The notes: generated by a model not told the origin, from the sequence alone. Shown: positions 1 through 12,447, counted from the stretch's first letter. The stretch is DNA of 64,000 nt from Lentinus brumalis (GCA_001792895.1 MARA01000014.1:248001-312000); one strand, 5' to 3'. Made by a program: numbers and translations.

Positions 1-59
1 CGCATCCGTATATACTGCAAGTGCAATCGATCGTCCCCTCGAGTCCATCTAAGATCGGT

Positions 60-475
60 AAGTACGAGTAAGTAGATCGTGATTCGTGCGGCTCTTTCGA
101 TTCACTTGTAGACCGGAATACGCATCTACATAGGCTGCTGGCGCGTTCTAAGTTCTAGCATCCCGCGGAGACGGGCTTCAGCTTCATGTCTCATGTCGTG
201 CCGCTGCGTGCCTGCCGTCCACAGTCGCCTTCGGGCCATGGATCGGGGCTAGACGCATCCGTGGCATCAGAGCGCATCTGTCCTGCCGTCGCCGGCTCCC
301 GCTCGAGTGTATCTCAGTCTGAGACCAGTATGTACTAGTACGCCGTGCGGCGTGCGGTACTTTCGATGCACTTCAAGTTAGAGACCGGAACTGATCACAG
401 TCAGGCTGTCGTGATCTTATGAGGATCCCGCGGAGACGGGTTTACCGTCTCATGTCATGCCGCTGCGTTCCAGAG
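60..475. repeat. Diverged direct duplication, unit about 262 bp
   Basis: The block around 166-210 (CCCGCGGAGACGGG then CTCATGTCGTGCCGCTGCGT) recurs around 428-467 with small changes, many of them C/T. The preceding text also aligns: a TTTCGATNCACTT element and a GACCGGAA element occur in the same order near 100 and 360. This is an old local duplication of non-coding sequence. Confidence 0.55.
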
Positions 476-1336
476 GGTCACCGGTCAAGCTCAAGAGCTG
501 TCGATATGTCGTGAATCTTTGACCTGCGCTATAGGTGCGCCATGCATCATGCATCATGTTCCAGCATGAACAAAGTCCGGACATGCTCTCAAGCCGGCAT
601 CTCGCCGCTCGCGGCACCTTGCCCTTGCTACGGTACTGGCCCACGACGACGCTCGCATAAGTATACCCATCGAATACCGCGGCGCGCATATACGGGAACA
701 TCTCCTGGCCTGCCGTACGTCGTATGTACATTCGAACGGTACGTATGTTACTTATCTCCCCGCGTACCACTGGAACCACCATCCGTCCCTTCTGCGCGGT
801 GCGTCCCACGGAGATGAACGTTTAGACTCCCAGCTGATGCTGATCCATCGCGTCCAGAGCGCCCTCGGCGGCCCGAAGTTCGAACGGTCAAAACCATGAA
901 CGTGTCGTGGAAGTGATGATGGCTATGTACATTGTAGGAACGTGCTTCTGCGTCGCAGTGCGTTGTGCGATCATCTCGAGATTCGAGAATGGTCAACCCG
1001 TCCGCTCACGCCCACCCTAAACGTACCCTCATTCCAATTCCACTTTCACGAGCCGACGCTCGACGTGCGTCCAAGCCTCTAAGGCCGCAATGCGGTGCCC
1101 TGCACATCCGCGGTGAGACAGAACTACCCGAGACCTCTCGTAAGTCGTCCGATATGTCATTCGACCATCCGACATGTCGCCCACGTCCACGTCGTCCGTC
1201 CCCGGTCCCGTATGTTCCCCTTGACATAGCCTGACATACCCGAACGCAACTCCGCCTGTAGATTGCAATATCCCGTCAAGACTCAAGAATCAACGTCATC
1301 CCCGACTCCGCTGCAACGCGGTGCGCGCCGTCCCGT

Positions 1337-1366
1337 CTTCGCATCTTCGCATCTTCGCATCTTCGC
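1337..1366. repeat. Short tandem repeat, CTTCGCAT unit
   Basis: Three full copies and one partial copy of the 8-bp unit CTTCGCAT lie head to tail. Confidence 0.9.
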
Positions 1367-1662
1367 AGCTACTGCAGATCCCGCTGAGCGTCGAGAGTCG
1401 AGACACCGCTCTAAGGCCGAGCACTCGAAGGGACTTGGCACGATGACTTACCACCATTTGTGGCTTCCCCGGCCTCCCAGCGCCCCTCCAGAGTCCGCAT
1501 CGTATCGACGTCGTACCGTGTTCTATCCCCATCCCCACGGCGCTCGGTGTTCGCCCTACGCCCGCCGCGAGCTTCAGGCTGCTGCCTAACATGCGATCGG
1601 CGGCCCATGTACTAGTCCAAGTAGCCCCACCGCCTCAAGAACCTCACATTGCACAAGCTTCG

Positions 1663-1687
1663 TTCGAGCTTCGAGCTTCGAGCTTCG
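1663..1687. repeat. Short tandem repeat, TTCGAGC unit
   Basis: About three and a half copies of a 7-bp unit lie head to tail in otherwise unremarkable sequence. Confidence 0.85.
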
Positions 1688-4385
1688 CAGACTCGGACAC
1701 GTAAAGAACGGCGATAATGCTCTCAAGTCCTGCGAGGTGCGTAGGAGCTGATTTTTTGTCCGATTTTACCACGTACGGTGCTGCCACTGGCCAGTGCCGG
1801 GCGCGTCATGTGAAGGAAAATATTCTGTGATGGCATCGTGGACGCAGACGCAGACGATGCTCTCACGAGTCACGGCGTTCGGGGTGGGCATTGGGTCCGT
1901 TGATCTCGCACATCGTGCATGGTGCTGGAGGCTTCCGCTTCTGCATGCGAGTACTGAAAGTTACTGACCTCCCGCACGCACATTCAGCCAGTGTGCGCAG
2001 CCACGGCGTACACGCGAAGTGGCCACTGCCTACATATGGCCTCCAGCAGTATCTCGCACCGTGTGTAGAGCGTTAGGTCCGCCGGCAGATGCTTTCGAGT
2101 TCCCGGTCCCCGACATATTCCGCATGCGGCGTGCGCACTGCGCAGCACCCATCTCGTCCACGATTCCCTGCGCACTGCGTAATCACCGAATCCTCTCCCA
2201 CGGGTCGTCGTCCAGCTGGCAATGAGGCTGTCATTCGAATTTCCGGGTGAGTTTTGTCACCAAAGTCTGCGTAATTCGTATCGCCTTCGCACGACGCCAC
2301 GCACGCGCAGCGCTCACGACATCATGCATCGCTGACATACAGCACTTGATCTCTGGAAATCCAAAAACTTCGCGCATTCGAACTTCGAAGCCAGCGAGTC
2401 GGAGGAAACCCTCTCCTCACGACATCCGTATATCGCTCACAGAGTAACAGCGCACTCCAGCATCCCGTCACCCGGTCACTGTACCGACATGCAGGTGAGA
2501 TCCCGGGTCTCGTGGCCTGCAATGCAAACACACATCAGGAAGGCTGTACGTACAGCGGCGAAGGGCTGCGTTCCTACCGCCCGCCCGTCGTCTAGACTCC
2601 AGCCTTGCACTCATACATATACGATATGAATCCCAGCCGTCCTTCTCCCGTGCACGAGAAGTCTTCTGTCGTCGTGGCCCAAGGTTAAGATTGTGGGCGG
2701 TCGTGAGTGCGCCCCAGCACGTCGGCCGCGGGCTCCCAACCCAAACTGCTAAAGGCATCCCCTTTGTCGCTGCCGCTCTGGTAACGGCCTCTTGCTGCGC
2801 CACGTTACGGTGGAGATTGATTGGGGATTCATAAGCACAAGAGAGGGCACGCATCCGTGAGCCGGACGGGCATTAAAGCACGCCCTCAATCATGCCGTGC
2901 CCAACTTGAAGTTGAACTTCTCCCCGAGCTTGCCTCGAGGCGCCTAGCGCGACGGCCTTCAGCGCACGTCTCGCCCGGGCTGTCGATTGTCGGGCGCAGA
3001 AGGCTTCTGGCGGCGTCCAATGCAAGGCCACTGTATTCGCCGGCTGATGCTCTCCCGCAGCAGCCACACTGCGTTCCGGCTGCTCTGAAATCGCGAGCGC
3101 AAATGACGGCGTCAGTGGGCCACGAGGTCATGAATTGCGCAAAGCAGTAACGTTGAACGTACGTGAGCAGCGGTCAGCGTCCCGACTCCGGTCGCGGGTA
3201 CATATGCGTCGAAGCTGAGATCAGTGGCGGGCACCCCTTGAATTTGTATATGCCGGGATGCCTGTGCAGGAGCTGGACAAGGCTCGAAGAGTTGGAAAGT
3301 TCGGGTTGCCTGCCAACGCTGTCCGTCCAGGGTGTAGCACACCGGGACGCGACGAGAACTTGCCACCGTCCGGGCAGCCCGGCGTCGCGTAGCAGGGAAC
3401 ACTAGTGCCGATAGGATTAACCTCAGCCCCCGAGCAATAGGTCGCGAGAGCCTGACTGTCAGTGTGGCCAGGGCCTCGACCACCATTCACCAGTGACCAC
3501 CGCACACAGCGCCAAACCCATCAGTAATGTCAGTCCAAGAGAGGTGGTGCCGACGGATCGTAGAGCCTAATCGACACCTTCCCGCCGCTGGAGAACTAGG
3601 TGGGTGCTCTCAGGCTGCGCGCGCGGGCATGGGCGAGGGCGAGAAGTTGTGGGGTTGCGTACACTGTATGCTGATGCCCTCACGTTAGGTTCAATGCCGC
3701 CCTTGAGCTTGAGGCTGGACGACAGAGACTGCGTCACCACTTCCTGAACTTGATTGCCCCACCATGACGCTCGCGGTGTTCCAGACGTCCCGGCAAGGGT
3801 TTCGGAATTCGCAGTTCCATGAAGGCACCCCGGATGGAACAACTTGGAATGCGCGTTCTTGGGCATCTGTTCGGCCTCGTGGGGCTTCATATCCGCCCAG
3901 GCCATATGTACGAATTTGTTTCAAGGGAGAACCTGTTCGGATGTAGTTCGTCAGCGATCGTGAGGTAATGGCGGGATCGGGGCGGGCAAAAGTAACCACC
4001 TACGCGTTGGAACCTGCTCCGAATTGCGCATTGTCCGATCCCGATCCCGATCATGACCGCGCAGCGTGTTGAGGGTGGGGTAGAGTGTAAGTCCGAGTAT
4101 AGCAGGCGTAGTAGTTGAAGCACAAAGGACACAGCAAGGGTGCAACAGGAAAGGTAGACGGGAGTCATCGATAACGTGCGGTGGATACATACAGAAAGTC
4201 GTGGCTATGTACATTTTATAGCGTGGTCGTTGTGGAACTACGTCAGAGCGAACAGCAAGGGGCAAGAAAGTCCGAGTCAGTCCGTCAGTAAGCCTACAAA
4301 GTACCGTACAGCGTTGCGAAATCGCATCTATGGGGGAAGGAAAGCAGAAGAGCGTATAAATACATAAGTTTACGGGTATAAGGAA

Positions 4386-7300
4386 TTAGGGGGAGAAGGG
4401 TAAGGGCAGGAAAGGGTGGGGTTGCGAACCAACAAAGGGATCGGAAAGCGGAGAGGAGATGAGAGATGAAGAGACGATATACATAGAGACGGAGGGACGG
4501 ACATCGATACATCCAGGGAGCAGAGAGGACAAATAGATAGAACGGAAGGGAAAGAAGAAAGCGAAGACACTCGAAAGCGCAATTACCAGAGCAGCCAACA
4601 GCAGGAAAAGCAAACGAACACAGCACCACAACACGATCGCATCGTCGCCGCACAGCAGCAGCCTCCAAATCACCTCCGTACGAACGTTCAAGCGGGTACT
4701 CACATCGCTCCTGAGCTCACGCTCACCGCCGCCGCCCGCTCGGGGTCCCGCCCGCACACCAACGGGCGTCGCAAGCGTCTCGCGCGCCTTCTGCGCCGCG
4801 AGGAACGTATTCATCGCCTGCAACACATCCCCATCGCCCCTGCTCAACGCGCTCGACGTCAGTTCGAGCATGTTCCCCAAGTCGTCATCCTCCTCGCTCT
4901 GCCACGGCGGACGGCCCCTCGCAGCCGAGCCCGCCCCAGCGCCGAATGCAGCCGCGCCAAAGCCCGAAGGACCAGTCCCGAAGCTCGCAGGACCAGCTCC
5001 ATAGCTCGCGGGACCGGCTCCATAGCTCGACTGCCCAGCACCTCCTCCAGGCGCTCCCCAGCGCATCCACTCTGCGCCCGCGCCTGCACGCACGTCCGAC
5101 GCATACCGTCCAGCGGCCGCCTGCCCAGGAATAGGAATGGGCACAGGCGTCGAAGCCGCCGCACGCCCGCGCGCAGGGGTGGCCGAGCGTGCAGCCTGCC
5201 TCTGCGGCGGCTGGGCACCCTCGCCGAACATCGCCCACTTGGAGTTGCCCGAGAGGGCCCCGAGTATGCCCCCGGCCCAGCTCGCTCCCGCCTCGCCGCT
5301 GTCTGCGTCGTCTTCGTCATCGTCCTGGTCTTCGTCCTCGCTGAGACCGCCATCTGCATCTCTCTCGTCCTCGGACGACGACCCAGCGAACCACGCGACG
5401 TAGTCCTGGCCCGTGGGCTCGCGCGTCGGAGGCGGGGAAGGCGGCTCGGGAGACTCGGGTTCGTGAACCTGTGCGAGACGGGAGGGCCGCGTCGGCGCGT
5501 ACGGGCTCTTGCTCGTCGAACGTCCCATGGGGGGTGCCCACATGCCGTTGGGCGGCGATGGCGGCTTCACCTCTGCAGCTTTACCAGAGGCCGATTTGCT
5601 AGCCTTCGCTGCTTGCGCTGCTTCCCAGGGCGACAGCGGCGCGGCCAGGTTGCGCGCGTTGGCTGCGGGAGTAGGGCCGAACTTGGTGTTGATGGTGATG
5701 GGCGCAGGGGAGGCAGGTCGACCTGTCGTTGCTGCCTTCTTCTCAGGGACCGATGCAGCCTTGGCAGTGGGAGGAGCTGGACGAGCGGCGGTAGCTGCGG
5801 GAGTCGGGGTCGAGCGTCCGTTCGTCGTCGCCTTCACGTCTGCAGCCTTCTTCCCCTTCCTCTTGGCCGCTTTGCCCTTGAGCGGAATGATGATCTCCTC
5901 GTCCACATCGGGGTCCAGCTCGCGTTCTGGCTCTGGCTCCAGCTCCGGCTCGAGATCCTGCTCGAACACCGCGGAGACATGGATCCCGTCGTCGTCGTCG
6001 GGGAACGCGCCAGGCGGCTGCACCGGCACAGCAGGCACCTTCGCGGTCGGAGTCGTGTCGCCGCTGCCCTTCCCGCCGCCAAACCCGCGCGAGCGCAAAA
6101 GGTCGGCGATCGCACTGTCCCGGTTCTCCAGGATGCTCCGCGCGAGCTGCTCCATCGCCACCATGTGCGACCGTATGCAGAACTCGCGCTCGTCCGCAGG
6201 GATGCTCTTGCGCAGCTCCCGCGCAAGCACCGCGTCCGCCTCAGCCGCCTGCTTGTGGAACGTGCGCAGCGAGTTCACGTATGCGTTGTCGACAAGTCCG
6301 AGGAACTCCGCGTCGGATGCCACTGCGCCGTCGAACGGCGACATCAGGAGGGAGATAGGGACGGCGTATGTCACGAAGCCGTGAGAGGGCGCAGTAGGAG
6401 GCGCGACAGGGTCCTTCGCCTTGGCCGCAGGCTGAGCGGGGCGCGACTTTGACTGCCAGGCCGCTGGTGGAGGCGGTTGTGGCGCAGGGGTCGCCTTCGT
6501 CGGCGCACGAATTTCTTCGATGATTGGGGCGTCCTTCTTCGTGCCCCACGAAGAAACAGGCTTCTGTAGTAGATGAAACAGTTAGACAGCTCATTGTGCC
6601 TGGTAGTGAAGGTACTCACTTGCGGTTCCTCAGGAACCTCGTCCACAGTCGTCTGGAAAGGCTTCGAAGCCCATCCGAACCACGATGACGGCTGCGGCTG
6701 GGCAGCAGGAGTAGGGGTCTTGTGAGACGCGTGCGGAGGGGGAGCTTGCGCACTACGCCCGTTGATCGAGTGTGATGGGAGCGGGGGCGACAAGTCTACG
6801 GCAGTCTTCCCAGACAACGTCGGGGCCGCGGGCTGGCGCTGCTGAGCCTGAGCGAGGGCATACACACCAGGGTCCTCCTCTTCCTCGCACGACAGCACCT
6901 GCTCGACCGCGAACATCTCCTCCTCCGTCATATCCGTCCAGTCCTCCGCACGCAGGTGCGCCTTCTCGAGACGCGTCTCCCACTCCGCCCGGGCTGCCAA
7001 TGCGAACTCGCGGCGCACCCTGCTGATGATGCGGTCCTGGTTTTGCTCGAGGGCCTTGCCCTTCACGCGACTGCTCTGCTCCGCGGCTCTCAGCAGCGTC
7101 TCGAGCTGCATTTGTACTTGCTCCTGGTGTGGCTTGACCCACGCCTCGTCGAACTCCATCCACGTAACACGCACTCGATCTGAGCGCGTCAGCACGCCTG
7201 TGCGGGCCCTCTGCGATGGCCCTGCCATCGCTGGCTGAGCCGTTGTCCTCATCGCGGCCGGCGTGGGCATGGGGTGTTTCGCAGGCGCTGCAGCCGCTCT

Positions 7301-7517
7301 TGGCGCTGGCGTGGGTGCGGCCGCTGTCCTCGCTGGCTGGGGGGCCGCTCTGGGGGGCGGGGGCGCGCTCTGTGGGGGTGCTGCGGATTTAAGTGGGGCG
7401 ACGCCCTGGGGGCATCGCGCTCGCAGTGGCGGGGGTTGTGGAGGTAGGCGGGGCGGGTTTGGGTGGGGCAGAGGGTTTCAGACTGGAGTTGTTACCTCCC
7501 TTCTTGCGTCTGTTCAT
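4386..7517 (-). CDS. Large low-complexity acidic/proline-rich protein, three or four exons
   Basis: I do not recognise the family. The model starts at the ATG at 7517 (first residues MNRRKKG, A at -3). It removes an intron 7381-7495 (donor GTAAC, acceptor GCAG, phase 1) and an intron 6564-6619 (donor GTGAGT, acceptor CTACAG, phase 0); both keep the frame. The N-terminal third has a charged, probably helical segment rich in Gln, Glu and Arg. The middle is disordered, with Ala/Pro/Ser tracts, long Asp/Glu clusters and Lys-rich patches. A Gly/Ala/Tyr/Ser-rich segment near the C-terminus has repeats such as YGAGPAS. A helical segment (MNTFLAAQKARETL) precedes the end. The true stop is uncertain: a GTGAGT donor at 4698-4703 suggests one more intron, so the final residues before 4386, which look like a translated C/T-rich 3' UTR, may not be coding. 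A scaffold or nuclear role would only be a guess. Confidence 0.7.
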
Positions 7518-8914
7518 GTTGGGCTGAGCAAGAGGCTGCGGGCGACTGGCCTGAAGATGGGTTCGGCGAGTTGAGCAGTGAGGAAAGCAGTGATTTCTGT
7601 TGACAACATAGAACGCAGTGAGCGGAATGGGCAGGGCAGCGTCGAGCCGAGTCAAAATCGCCCGCTTACCTCCCTCGGCATCCCCCGGCGAAAAGTCCGA
7701 CTCTCGATGTGGTAACGTCGGCGCAAGTGCTTTTGTTCGTCGTCCTCTTCCTTTGTCTCCGTCGTCGCGCGCTGTGGTGCCCGGGGATGCAACTGCACTG
7801 CGCTAGCACATCGTTGTGGCCGTTGAGGAAGAAGGTAAGGTGTTGATAGACGCCACGAGTTCAGCCGCGCTGGCGCAAAACATACTTGCACGGATACATG
7901 GCCAACGATATGCCAGCAGACAGTGGCACGACGACTTCCGGGATGTCTCGTAGAGTTGCGTCCCTGTGTTCTCAAACACGGTACGTCATTGTATCGAACG
8001 ACAATATCTCGCTAACGCTCTTCGATCGACGCCAATCGATCATGTCAATAAGAGGTCTTGCATCTAGACGTCGTCGACGTTGAAAATCAGAGACATGATG
8101 TGAGTAGCTCGTTTGCAAGTAACGCACCATGTGGGGGAGACAGTGACCAGCGTCGGTCATCTCAGTCGGAGCCTGCCAGGTAAGTTCTATATGAACTCGC
8201 ACTCCACCTCGTTGCTGCAGAGCGCACTGGGCGAACGATCCATAAGAGGTTGACCATAGTGCCGAGTGGGTATGGGCGACGAGAGACCGATGTCGTGGGC
8301 AGCGGTGACCATGACGTGCATATGGCCGTCCCACGGTCAAGCCCGTTGCTCGCGTTCATTCTGACATCACCTCTAGCTGGCCTCGACCTTGGGTCATGCG
8401 CGCGAGGTTCCTGCACAAGCTCGCCGAGACAGACTCCAGTCCTGCGGGTGTCGGAGCATATGCTTCGGATTGCGCCAAGCTAACATACTGGAGCACCGTC
8501 AAGGCGACATCAAGGGAACGCGGTCTCGAACAACGCACCAGCAGGTCCAACATGCTAGCAAGGTCCGTGTCATCTCGGAATGTTCGCTGCTGGACGTTAA
8601 ACGTTGACCGCTAAGCAGGTAGTCGCTGGCAATGGAACGCCGATGTCGCCCCCAACGTCGGGACGCGGTCTCAGCGAGTCTCGGCGACAAGCACCTCACG
8701 ACGCGGTGCGAGACGAGCAGGCTCACCGCAGGAAACAAGAGCTCCGTACGCGAGCTGCACCGACGTGCTCAGGGCCAGCATGTCACGAGCTCCGTCTCGT
8801 ACGCCCTCTCTCTGATGCGTTCCGCAAGGCCAAGCTCAGGAGCGTACCCAGCTCGAGCGCATCCCGTTCCCCCATGATCGCTGCAGCCGCGTCGGGGTCG
8901 CCCACTCGCATACT

Positions 8915-8972
8915 GGGCGAGCTGCATGCTGAAGGACGCGCATACAGTGACCTCCGGAGTCGACCTCGCGAA
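8915..8972. repeat. Direct repeat, copy 1 of 2
   Basis: A 58-bp segment beginning GGGCGAGCTGCATGCTGAAG matches 9440-9497 at the same length with a handful of substitutions. The two copies are 525 bp apart. Confidence 0.8.
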
Positions 8973-9439
8973 CTCGATGGTGCTGCGAACGAAGCAGACG
9001 GTCGCTGGTGATGGGAATACCGGCGTCGTTCAGGCTGCAGGCGAGAGGTGGGCACTGCGGAGATTCAGAACGTGCAGGACCATAGCCCGCGGGCAACTGG
9101 ACCGCTCGTCGTCAGTCCCCAAGCCGCAGACATGGAACTGTTGTCAGGCCAAGGCCGATGAGTTCTGTGCGATTCAAGATCGGACGACACGCCGGGCCGT
9201 CGTGGAGGAGCGTCCGAGTCGAGCTCTGCTCGAGGCTCGCCGACAGGCCAGCCGCGAGGACACGAGACATGCGCAGGCTGAGCGCGACCAGGCCACCATC
9301 AGGTCTATCCACACTCGCACACTTCCCTCGTGAAAGTGTTCCGTTAGGTCAATCAGACCCAGGGGCGTACTCATCGGAGTGGTATCAATCGTCAAGTTCC
9401 CATGTTTGTTGAGGCACCGACGTCGCCAGTCCCTATCCC

Positions 9440-9497
9440 GGGCGAGTTCCATGCTGAAGGACGCGCATACAGCGACCTCCGAAGTCGACGTCGCGAA
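9440..9497. repeat. Direct repeat, copy 2 of 2
   Basis: Partner of 8915-8972. The shared core is ATGCTGAAGGACGCGCATAC. Differences are substitutions only, which suits an old duplication. Confidence 0.8.
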
Positions 9498-9928
9498 CCA
9501 GGGGAATCGAAATGGACGAGACGACGGAGTGTGTTGCTCAAGACAGCCTATTATACGACGGTGTCGTGCGGTAAGATCGAGATTCTCTAGTCCATTCCTC
9601 ACCTGTCAAGCATAGTTTCGTCGTGTCGTGGTCGATCGCGAGCACAGTCCGGTCGATCACGCCAATGCGCCCTTTGGGTTGTAACAATCAGTCATAATGG
9701 GAGGATCTATGGGTATGTGTACGCTCGTACTGGACGTCGCTCTCTTCTGCTGCAGTTCGGACAGCCTGAAGTGTAGCACTGCAGTTATCAGCGTCTGGTT
9801 AGCGTTACTTACAAGCAAGCGATGACGTATGGCGCGTATCCTCGCTCATCCCCTCCGAGACTAGTGCCTGCATCCTGCCTGCATGCTCCTTGCGTCGGCG
9901 AAGATCGGCATGCTGACCTTTGCGCAGC

Positions 9929-9938
9929 TATATATACA
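9929..9938 (+). promoter_or_regulatory. TATA box of the PMP3-type gene
   Basis: TATATATACA lies 106 bp upstream of the ATG at 10044, a usual TATA-to-ATG distance for a compact fungal promoter. Confidence 0.6.
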
Positions 9939-10043
9939 TTCCTCGAGGCTAACGCCTCTTGCGCACGACGCTCACGACCTCTTCACGACTCCATCCGCTG
10001 CCGCACCACAGCACATACCCGCTACGCCCGCCCCTAGCGCACC

Positions 10044-10488
10044 ATGGCAAAGGTTGTCTCCCCCACGAGCGACGTGATTCTCTACTTCCTTGCCCTGTAA
10101 GTTCCGGATCCTGGATAGTCATCCACGCGCTGCCGCAGGGACTGACGTCATACCCCCTCCCAGGTTCATCCCTCCCCTTACCGTGTTCTTCAGTAAGTGC
10201 TTGGCGTCGCATGCATCGTACCATGACTTAACCACACTGATCCACCATCTCCGTAGAACGCGGACTGGCAGCCGGTGGGTGACTTGTGCATAAGTATTCG
10301 ACCTAGGCGCTGGCGCTAACCAACCCACTCCCGCGTATGTAGATTTCTGGATAAACATCCTACTGTGGATCTTTGGTTGGATCCCAGGTGTGATTCACGC
10401 TTGGTACGTTCTTTCGAGAGCCAGGATCGTCGGAGGCTAACATCAAAGGTGCAGGTATATTATCTCTCGCAGTGAAGGTGCCATGTAG
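10044..10488 (+). CDS. PMP3: PMP3/UPF0057 plasma-membrane proteolipid, five exons
   Basis: Small hydrophobic protein of the Pmp3 family, plasma-membrane proteolipids linked to cation balance and membrane potential in yeast. Exons are 10044-10096, 10164-10192, 10257-10274, 10343-10403 and 10455-10488. All introns are GT-AG and the model closes at 64 residues, within the usual family length. Family signatures are visible across the splice joins: the first membrane span (ILYFLALFIPPLTVFF), the short basic-acidic loop KRGLAADFW, and the second span ending in LLWIFGWIPGVIHAW. The third exon is only 18 nt, so unaided gene finders may miss this gene. The start has a good context (ACCATGG) and follows a TATA box. 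No neighbour shares its function. I am confident of the family; physiological role is by homology only. Confidence 0.93.
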
Positions 10489-11576
10489 TTTCGGAAACAC
10501 TACTTCTTTTGCGGCTTTCGGCCAGTGTACCGGTACTTCTATGGGCTACAGAACTCTCGTAAACCTCTCCTTTAATCAACCAATGCTCGTAAGGATCGCT
10601 TCGCGTGACGCTCCTGGCTATCGGCTGTGGAACACGGTGCTGGTGTTACGGCCGAAGAATCAATAGGAGCTGTTTCTCTGTTCCGTCCCACTTTGGTGGG
10701 TCCGCGTACGAGGGTCGCCAGGTCGTCAAATATGAATTTCTCGTGGGCCTCGAGGTGTTGCGGCAGGGCACCTCGTATCTTCCGGTCAGAGTTGTTCGTG
10801 ATCACCGTTCAACGTCGAGGTGGAGATTGCTGTGCGGCCCAGCTACGGTGTGTCCCTGCGCACTTCGTCGAGCGACAATTGGCGACAATTGCACCAAGCA
10901 TGGCGCTGCTCAATCCTCAGGCGACACTGGGATGAACTCGGAGACATTCTCTCGACCGGGGAAGTCCACGTCGGAACCTGCGACAACTGCACTTCTCGGC
11001 GGAGGTGGTTGCGCTCCTCGAACTTCGAACTTCGAACGACCGGGTGGCGCACGGAATTTCATTCCATTGTTAGGCACGGTGCCCTAGGCCAGACTGTGCT
11101 ATCAAATGAATGCGCAAGGAGGCGAGTACAGTATGTATGCAGGAGTGCGAGACGTGTTGAGAGATATGGTGGGGTATGTGGAGATGTGCAGAGACGTTCG
11201 GAAAACAATCGACGAAGGTGGAACAACGAGGAAGTGAAGACGATGTGCGAGTACGAGTACATGCAATTATGCGGAGAGTGATGCGAGTGCGAGGCGAGGG
11301 AGAATGATGATGAGGGTCCGTACGATGATGGGATGCGATGTGAGAGCGAGGAGAGGGGGAAGGGAAGTTAACATGTGAAGGAAGAGCAAGTACACTAAAA
11401 TGAGACGACAGAAGAAAGCAAATCCATGTACTCGTACAGCAGATAGACGCAAACCACGGAGACAGCAGATAGATAGCGATACATGAACGGAAGCGAAGAA
11501 AGAAAATGGCAAGAGTCTGTCTAGATATCCGCCGGTGGTTAGCACCCTGCTCTCCATCAGAAGACGCGCTCGCCAC
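10489..11576. other. Intergenic, no gene recognised
   Basis: This is the 3' side of both flanking genes, which converge here. The minus strand between about 11060 and 11500 is strongly pyrimidine-rich, as expected of a 3' UTR. Short GAACTTC repeats occur near 11025-11037. Confidence 0.5.
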
Positions 11577-12161
11577 TCACCAAACCACCTCGGGCTGGCG
11601 AAGCCTCCGTCCGCGCCTCGTGCTGTCGTCGGGCTCGACAGAATTCTCGGCCCATACGCCGCGGTCCAAGACCATTGGGCCCCACAGCTCAAGGGCCGCA
11701 AGAGCAGCCTTCTCGAGGTCGCCTGAGGAGGACTGTCGCTTCCTCTGCAGCTGTGCCCGCTCGGCCTGTTCGACGACAACGAGCGCATGGTGCGCGTCGT
11801 CCGGCACTTGCTGCCTCTTGGGCCTCAGCGCACCGTTGTATGGGAGGGCCTGGAGGGCCCGCCTGGCCCGCCTCTTTGAGGGTCGGTGGCGTGGCTGGAC
11901 AGCGAAGCGGACGGTCGGCGTGTTCGGGGGCGGTGGTGGAGGGAGAGGAGGGGAGGGCAATGGCGTGTCGGGGTTTAGTGGATGGATGCCATTCGGATTT
12001 TGGTTTTCTGCGTCGACCATGGAGCCCGGCGCATGGGCCGTGGTGGTTGCAGCAAAGGTGGGTGCTGCGGGTATAGAAATGCGTAGGCTGACGCGAGGCG
12101 AGCGGCCATTTCGGAGGATAGATCGCAAGGTCCGAGTCTGGGTGGGAGTCGTCGCAGACAT
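11577..12161 (-). CDS. Small basic protein of unknown function, single exon
   Basis: Unrecognised. The ATG at 12161 is chosen over the upstream in-frame ATG at 12239 because it has a better context (AAAATGT) and the added residues look like translated 5' UTR. The 194-residue product has an N-terminal Ser/Thr/Arg segment (TLRSILRNGRSPRVSLRIS), a proline run, a cluster of Arg/Lys around the middle (RPSKRRARRALQ) and a C-terminal helical, Ala-rich segment ending near ALELWGPMVLDRGVW. A GTGAGT sits at the stop. Splicing there to an acceptor near 11520 would also create a stop, so the protein end hardly changes. It could be a small nuclear protein, but the sequence does not prove that. Confidence 0.6.
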   Translation of the reverse strand: MSATTPTQTRTLRSILRNGRSPRVSLRISIPAAPTFAATTTAHAPGSMVDAENQNPNGIHPLNPDTPLPSPPLPPPPPPNTPTVRFAVQPRHRPSKRRARRALQALPYNGALRPKRQQVPDDAHHALVVVEQAERAQLQRKRQSSSGDLEKAALAALELWGPMVLDRGVWAENSVEPDDSTRRGRRLRQPEVVW

Positions 12162-12447
12162 TTTGAATGTATGTGTGTGGAAGCGGGGTGGTTTGAGGTG
12201 AGGATGAGGTCGCGATGAGGAGCCGTTCGTGTCCGTCAAACAAACACCGACTTGTCGTCAGAGCGGATCTAGACTTTGGCGAGTCGTATATGGTAGGATG
12301 TAGGAGGATCTGCGACTCGAGGGAGTGGTGGTGGTCGCAATCGAAGTCAGAGTGAAGAAGCGCGGAGCCGAGAGTCGAACCTGCTTATGTAGGCGCGCTT
12401 GTCGCCTCATGCTCTTCCCGATCCCAGGACCGTATTGGAGTACCGCG

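Larger units (their letters stand above)
1..4380. other. Gene-poor stretch without a recognisable gene
   Basis: All open frames here are short, overlap on both strands and show no family resemblance or consistent splice structure. The stretch contains a diverged direct duplication near its left end and two short tandem repeats, listed separately. The last few hundred bases before 4380 are purine-rich on the plus strand, which suits the 3' untranslated region of the minus-strand gene that follows. Confidence 0.6.
7518..10043. other. Intergenic region with dispersed degenerate repeats
   Basis: No gene model could be supported. The sequence carries a pair of diverged direct repeats (8915-8972 and 9440-9497) and looser similarity between about 8600-8660 and 8990-9040. 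Its right end is the promoter of the PMP3-type gene. Confidence 0.6.

Noticed and set aside
1320..1690. CRISPR-like array from the repeated CTTCGCAT and TTCGAGC units
   Set aside because: These are simple short tandem repeats without spacers, in a eukaryotic genome.
4386..4700. C-terminal hydrophobic segment of the large gene as membrane anchors
   Set aside because: It lies after a strong GTGAGT donor and reads as translated C/T-rich untranslated sequence; treated as probably non-coding.
5463..6452. Long plus-strand ORFs opposite the large low-complexity gene
   Set aside because: GC-rich shadow frames; the minus strand has matching splice sites and a coherent protein.
12345..12440. Possible tRNA on the minus strand, with a T-loop-like AGGTTCGACTCTCGG
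   Set aside because: The T stem does not pair, and no D-arm, anticodon arm or acceptor stem can be formed around it.
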